Source: Saxidomus purpurata (Eukaryota; Mollusca; Bivalvia; Venerida; Veneridae). From it: a stretch of 64,000 nt of DNA. The stretch's first letter is position 1, and each line of letters opens with the position of its first letter. The stretch lies in contig JAFMSR010000003.1 in NCBI GenBank assembly GCA_022818135.1, positions 13,565,325-13,629,324 of the forward strand, in the 5' to 3' direction. The notes under the pieces are model-generated. The model had not been told where the DNA came from, did no database searches, and saw only the letters and a list, made by a program, of their open reading frames with translations. Of the stretch, positions 59,046-64,000 are shown one piece after another. A program made the position numbers and the translations under genes.

Positions 59046-61800
59046 CTTTTTTTTTAGGATTTTTTAAATAAGAAGCAGTATTTTCACAACCATGTATAAT
59101 TATATAAGAAAAGAAATTAAAACATACATACAGTTATGAAAAAACTTTATAGCTCAATTTCAGAGTGTTGATTTTTATAAACATGTGTGTTTATGAGAAT
59201 GATATTCTACAAACTTGACCAACCAAGTATCATGTTTTCTCATATTCTCAGGGGGCTAAGCGTGTAAATTTGTTACCTATTAACCAGTTAACATTTTAGC
59301 AACATTATTTACATGTTATTTAAGAGAAAAAATACTCAATCTTTCAGTTGGTGTCATCATAAATTGCATGATTTTTCTCCTACGTAAATGTTGCTACAGT
59401 ATCTGAGGACACCCTCATAATCAGAAATGAGCAGAAAGTTTCTCGTATTCTCGGGGATTTATGTTCTAGTCTCCGGCATTGTCATAGTGTAGAATCCAAA
59501 AACTTACAAATGCCAAGGTGCATAGCTTTGCATAATATGTTACATACAGTATAAAAATAATAATGATGGACAGCATAACTAAATAATATGGACACTTTTA
59601 CCTAACCTCACCAAAAAGAATTTTAAAAAATAAGGCAATTTCAGCATTTTTAGTAAAATGCCAACATTCAGTCAAATTACTTGAAAATTTTGTGCCAGTT
59701 TTGTATCGTATCTCTGTAAATGATAACAAAGAGTTATTTGACACCTTCAATGTAAAAAACGAGAATATAAGGGTATATTTTTTTGCAAAGACTGGTGTCA
59801 ATGAGGTTCAGGTTCACGAAACAAACGTCAAGAATGGTGTACCCGAGTGTACACTTTCCCATTCGCGGTTTTGTGGAGAGTGAACAAGAACATGACATCA
59901 TCAAAAATATGCAAGCAGGTGTGCCCTTGGTATGACTTTTCCTGTGATGTTTTCAAAACATACTTTCAACTTTTTTCATAGAGGAAGTAATGGAAAGTTA
60001 AAGCGGTGTGTCACTCTCTTGACAGAAGAATCAAACAAAAATGTCAAAATTGCTTCCATTTTAAAAAAAAAGAACATTGTTCCCGGCGTTTGTTTTTATT
60101 GTGGTAGAACACCTTCTACGCATGCGTACAATGAACACGACACCATTGTTTGCAAAACAAATTCACTCTCAGAAACCCTGAAAATACAAAAACAGGGATA
60201 TACAAGTCCGTGAGTGTTCCTAGGTAAATTAGCCAAATGAAGGGAATAGCTGCAGTAAATTTTAGCTATCAAGGTATATTTCAGCGCAGCTAATCCCTTC
60301 ATCTAGCATACAAATACAACGCACTTTTGACCAAAAAGTGGGGTGGCATCTTACAAAACTCATCCCCTTTAGACGTAAAAACTATACTTTCATAGCACCA
60401 AGGGAGAGATGTTTGTCTTTAGCCACATTCTGTTCCCCACAGGCGCTCCCAGTTGTAATCGTTCATTGATTGATGGGAATACAATGTTGAAGTTGAAAGG
60501 CTCTTAAATGGAATTTAACGTTTCAGTTTTCAATATCCGCTGAAATGATGCATCTTTATGTTGTTACACGGGAGAAGTTTTTTTTATATAAAACTCTGCT
60601 GTAGTTCAAGCAGTAGGCGCATTTCATTCTTTGTATAAGTACGTGAGCACAAAGAGAAGACTTTTCTTTAGCACAGTGATTATTTGTCACATAACACTGT
60701 CACTAGCTCATATGGGAAAGGAAAAGTTCATTTGCGAAACTGTTTTTGACAGGCTTTTCAAATATGACTTACTAAGTTTCAATGATATTTGGTAAACAAA
60801 GACATTACATGGTTAGTCCTACAAATTCATGGAAGCTTAAAATAAACATTTATTTGCGCAAAGTTTAATTGAACGGCATTTTCAGTGTGCATAACCCACG
60901 TGACATGCGACGTCATTTTTAGTTACTGCGCCAAGAAAAAAAGCCCCCGACTCGGAGTTTCAAATGGCTGTAAGTTTTTCATTTTAAGGTCTATTAAAAC
61001 AGTCTTCTTTCCATAGATTATAATATTTTCTTCACAGGCTTAGGCGTTTGGTTCCTAAATGAGGCAAACGGTCAAATTTGAGAAATTTTGGGAGCTAATG
61101 TGACAAGTGTTTACACAGTTTGTAACCTAGCCCATTACTATATATATAAACAATGTTTAAAGCTGCTCGCTCTCAGATTTTGGTAAAAAATAAAGTTCTT
61201 CAAACTGTATGTAAATAACGTATTTTAGAACATATAGTCATATAAAAAGGTCCCAGTATAAATTCCTGCGACGGTTATCTCTAAATTTCAAAAAATAAGC
61301 TACCAAATTCAAAAGCGTTGCAAACGCCGTGCAACCGATATATTCAATCGATTTCTGCAAAATCCTACCCAGATTTTTGCTTATAATTTGATGCATGCCT
61401 TTAGTTTCATATTAATGTATAATTATGTCAATTTAAAAAAAAAAATTTTCAACGGTAACTGAGAGCGGGCAGCTTTAATCAGTCAACAAGAGTTCACGAG
61501 GATAATAAGCATCTGAAAAATGATAATAAACGACTAAAACGCCAAAAAAGCTAAATATATGCTACTTTGAAAATGGGCTACGTAGCAAGCAAATTTAGTA
61601 AAAGCTATAGCGACAAGTCACTTAAGAAAGAGAAGAGACTACATTAACTGTTACCAAACAGTTTGTCTTTGATATGTATGCGTTTTTGTGTCAGTTACTT
61701 TTCATGTTCATTTGCATATATATTTATATATATTTACATGAAATTGAAAACAAATGAAAACAAAATATCAAATATTTTACACTATTTTTACTGGTTTCAG
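59046..61800. other. Intergenic stretch
   Basis: No supported gene. Frames at 59692-59883 and 59932-60213 (plus) show no domain. ATGAAGGGAATAGCTG and CAGCTAATCCCTTCAT (60237-60302) form a hairpin with a loop of about 34 bases. A second NRF1-like ACGCATGCGT lies at 60118. Confidence 0.4.
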
Positions 61801-61921
61801 ATCATGGAAAACGTATGCACTTATTTTGGCAAGGAATTCATGGTAGGGAACAGAGCGGAACGCTGCCTTTCAGCTGTAGTGATGGGGGATTTCCCTCTCA
61901 ATGAGCACTTCTCCGACACAG
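61801..61921 (+). CDS. Candidate exon of an unknown gene
   Basis: Bounded by TTTTTACTGGTTTCAG (acceptor, ends 61800) and GACACAG|GTACGT (donor at 61922). It is open throughout in the frame of MENVCTYFGKEFMVGN and on to LNEHFSDT, and is more GC-rich than its flanks. It could start translation at the ATG at 61804 or be internal. No family is recognised and no partner exon was found before the window ends. Confidence 0.4.
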
Positions 61922-62600
61922 GTACGTTTTACTTTATATGTTATGCAATCAAATAACAAAACTCATCTGAGTAAATTGATACGGTTGACAGAATCTTTTT
62001 AAACAGAATACACGGACCTTCTTGAGAAATATTCAATAGCGGACATACCCTATTACTAGATTTATATGCATAGATACGTATTATAGTGCGATTGTCGGCG
62101 AAACAGTATGCTAGCTTGGTTGAAATATCAGTCTATGGATCGCAGGCTCGAACTGTTAGTTTTGTGCTTTGATATAGACAACATAAAACACATTGTATTA
62201 ATGGAATTCGTAGGAAATGACATAAAATTATTCATGATTTTGGAGAGACCATGAATTTGACGACGCTGGTCGACTTCGCCTTAAAAAAAGTCGAAATGAA
62301 AGCAAGCATCTGCCAACGTACAGTCTGGGCCTTGATATGGAAGATATAAAGTGATAAAAAAGGTCAATGATGGTAAGTACAACCAAACAGTTTCACCCAG
62401 ACAGACATGGAGGAAAATATTCAGTTTATATGTATACCACTGAAGTATAATAATTTTTCATATAAATATTGAATGTACAAGCTCATTTGATTAAAAAGAT
62501 ATAGCATTTTATCCAAAAAAAACAAAAATAATATCAAACAGGGAATGCCACGTACCAAAAACGCAGCCTCCCCAAAAACGAGCCCCACAGCACCCAGAAG
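61922..62600. other. Intergenic or intronic stretch
   Basis: Nothing recognisable. If the exon at 61801 is real this would be its downstream intron. Confidence 0.3.
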
Positions 62601-62610
62601 TGCACACCAC

Positions 62611-62611
62611 C

Positions 62612-62660
<49 letters not shown>

Positions 62661-62710
62661 CACACACACACAATCATGTACACACACACACATATACACT
62701 ACCAACACAC
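62611..62710 (+). repeat. CA microsatellite
   Basis: About 50 bases of pure (CA)n are followed by interrupted CACACA blocks to about 62710. The long His-Thr frame across it is low-complexity and not a gene. Confidence 0.95.
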
Positions 62711-63331
62711 ACTAGCATACAAAGCAAACACACGAGGACAAAACGAACAATTAAAGGAACACAGTGGGGCACCGCCTTGGAACGGTCAGTGGCAAAAACA
62801 CCACTGGGGAGCTTAAACCGGTTTATGGTGCGCACCCAACCTCACTCTTACCCCCACCATGTTCCAAAGTCACAGGACAGTGTAAATAAAAGTAAATGTT
62901 TGTATGAAAATAGTTTATCTTTAAAGTCCCAGTGCTTGTTTAGGTGTAACAAGACCTGTGGCTCTCATTTTTTCAAGAAATATGTCTTACCGCCGAAATA
63001 ACCCCAGTTTGTTCGAAAAGCATTCCTAAATTACTTATATATAGCGCTGTAATTTTTCAATGGCATTGCAAAAAAATAAATTTAAAAAACATTTTACAAC
63101 AATTTCTGTCGCAAAACAACAGAACTATGAAAGAAATATATATCTATCATAATTGTTAAATAGAACACAATACTATCATAATTGTATCTAAAAAATAATC
63201 ATGTACTAATGTGTATCTAAGAGGCAATAGAACTTTTAATGGTTTCAGTATAAGCATTAGGGATCCTGAAAGGGTCGTCATTTTGCTTTAGGTTGGTAAG
63301 TGATAAAAACCAAGTGTACAAATCTATTTTT

Positions 63332-63808
63332 GTGTCGCCCTTTCGGAGAAAAGGCGATACATAGGGATCGCTTTGTCCGTCAGTCTGTCCGTCCGACTGC
63401 CCGTCTGTCACACAAACTTAACGTTGGCTATAACTTTGCCATTTCTTAAGATTTCTTCATCAAACTTTACAATTGTATTGCTTATGACAAAAGGGCCATG
63501 ATGCCGCCAAATTCTGTAGTCTGTAGGTCAAGGTCATATTTGACAGAGTTATGCCCTTTTTGTACTTAGATTTTGTCACGAAACTTAATGATGGCTATAC
63601 CTTTGCCATTTCTTAAGATTTCTTCACCAAACTTTACAATTGTATTGCTTATGACATAAGTGTCATGATGCCGCCAAATTTTGTTGGTCAAGGTCGTATT
63701 TGACAGAGTTATGCCCCTTTTTGTACTTAGATTTTGTCACAAAATTATAGGTTATTCTGACAAAGCGTAAGAGGGCGACACACGTGTTCTACTGAACACC
63801 CATCTTGT
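63332..63808 (+). mobile_element. GTGTCGCCC-family element with two tandem monomers
   Basis: The ends are TGTCGCCCTTTCGG and the inverted GAGGGCGACACAC, continuing to CACCCATCTTGTT. Inside, two direct units of about 164 bases (about 63413-63576 and 63577-63740) share CTTTGCCATTTCTTAAGATT, CTTTACAATTGTATTGCTTA and TTTGACAGAGTTATGCCC. GTCCGTCAGTCTGTCCGTCC follows the left end, as in the AGCTCACC family. No protein is coded. Confidence 0.75.
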
Positions 63809-63880
63809 TCATATTTTAATGTTGCTTTCAAATATAACACGATGAAACTTGGTAAACTATATCACAGTTGATTTATATTA

Positions 63881-64000
63881 TCACAACTGTCTGTGCAAAG
63901 AACTGGAATGCTTGAATCTGGCACCGCAAGTGTTGCAGACATGAGTTCTCTCGTCAGTATGCGTATTCATGTGTTGCATCATGTCGTGTCTTGCATGAGT
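63881..64000 (-). CDS. C2H2 zinc-finger protein, C-terminal fragment
   Basis: The gene enters from the right edge, and 39 codons plus TGA (63883-63881) are visible. The end of one finger is present (MMQHMNTH, the H-x3-H half), then a linker TDERTHV, then a second finger starting CNTCGARFKHSSSL. The position of its first zinc-binding His holds Gln, and the protein stops three residues later. The last finger is therefore incomplete, or the exon is misjudged. C2H2 arrays usually bind DNA in the nucleus. The number of fingers upstream is unknown. Confidence 0.7.
   Translation of the reverse strand, partial: THARHDMMQHMNTHTDERTHVCNTCGARFKHSSSLHRQL

Noticed and set aside
59692..60213. Two adjacent plus-strand frames, one with CFYCGR
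   Set aside because: A single CxxC without partner, no splice signals joining the frames, and no recognisable family.
62421..63001. Long frames with His-Thr or Cys-Val repeats
   Set aside because: They are translations of the CA microsatellite.

Overview
The window is metazoan nuclear DNA, AT-rich and dominated by repeats, and it looks like a bivalve mollusc, probably a venerid-type clam. Three things point that way: a TAB2/TAB3 gene with ordinary GT-AG introns, tRNA-like SINE sequence and LINE remnants, and dispersed elements with the AGCTCACC...GGTGAGCGATA and GTGTCGCCC...GGGCGACAC ends that I recall from bivalve genomes. The species cannot be fixed from the sequence. A 500-base N run (31873-32372) is a scaffold gap.

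Only two genes are firmly supported, both on the minus strand. The first (19774-21822) is a single-coding-exon gene for a 682-residue protein: a von Willebrand A domain with a MIDAS site and a large insertion, then a papain-like cysteine protease domain with Cys-His-Asn in place, then a C-terminal zinc ribbon. The second (45012-53636) is a complete six-exon TAB2/TAB3 orthologue (CUE domain, long disordered middle, coiled coil, NZF ubiquitin-binding finger). Its six exons join in frame to exactly 811 codons. At the right edge (63881-64000) the end of a C2H2 zinc-finger gene enters on the minus strand. Weaker candidates are a membrane-protein-like terminal exon (8150-8431, minus) and two isolated exons (31125-31258 and 61801-61921, plus).

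The rest is mobile-element debris. 0-8 kb: a broken DDE integrase-like gene, one copy of a dispersed duplication, and a tandem pair of hairpin elements (family B). 8-19 kb: hairpin elements of family A, diffuse repeats, and a 0.8-kb field of GATATC palindromes. 22-27 kb: a 684-bp nested foldback, a 121-bp GT microsatellite, a 909-bp TTAA-flanked element, and the second copy of the dispersed duplication with a family A element inserted in it. 28-36 kb: AGCTCACC elements, minisatellites, a tRNA-like insertion and a LINE ORF1 relic. 36-45 kb: gene-poor, with one TA-flanked MITE. 45-54 kb: TAB2, whose introns hold a family B copy damaged by homopolymer runs, a small array of decoy 5' splice sites, and a 1.4-kb AGCTCACC element reaching to about 14 nt from the first splice donor. 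54-64 kb: local duplications, promoter-like motif clusters, a CA microsatellite and the GTGTCGCCC element.

TAB2 orthologues link K63-linked polyubiquitin to TAK1 in innate immune NF-kB/JNK signalling. The VWA-protease protein has no function I can assign and is the best candidate here for undescribed biology.
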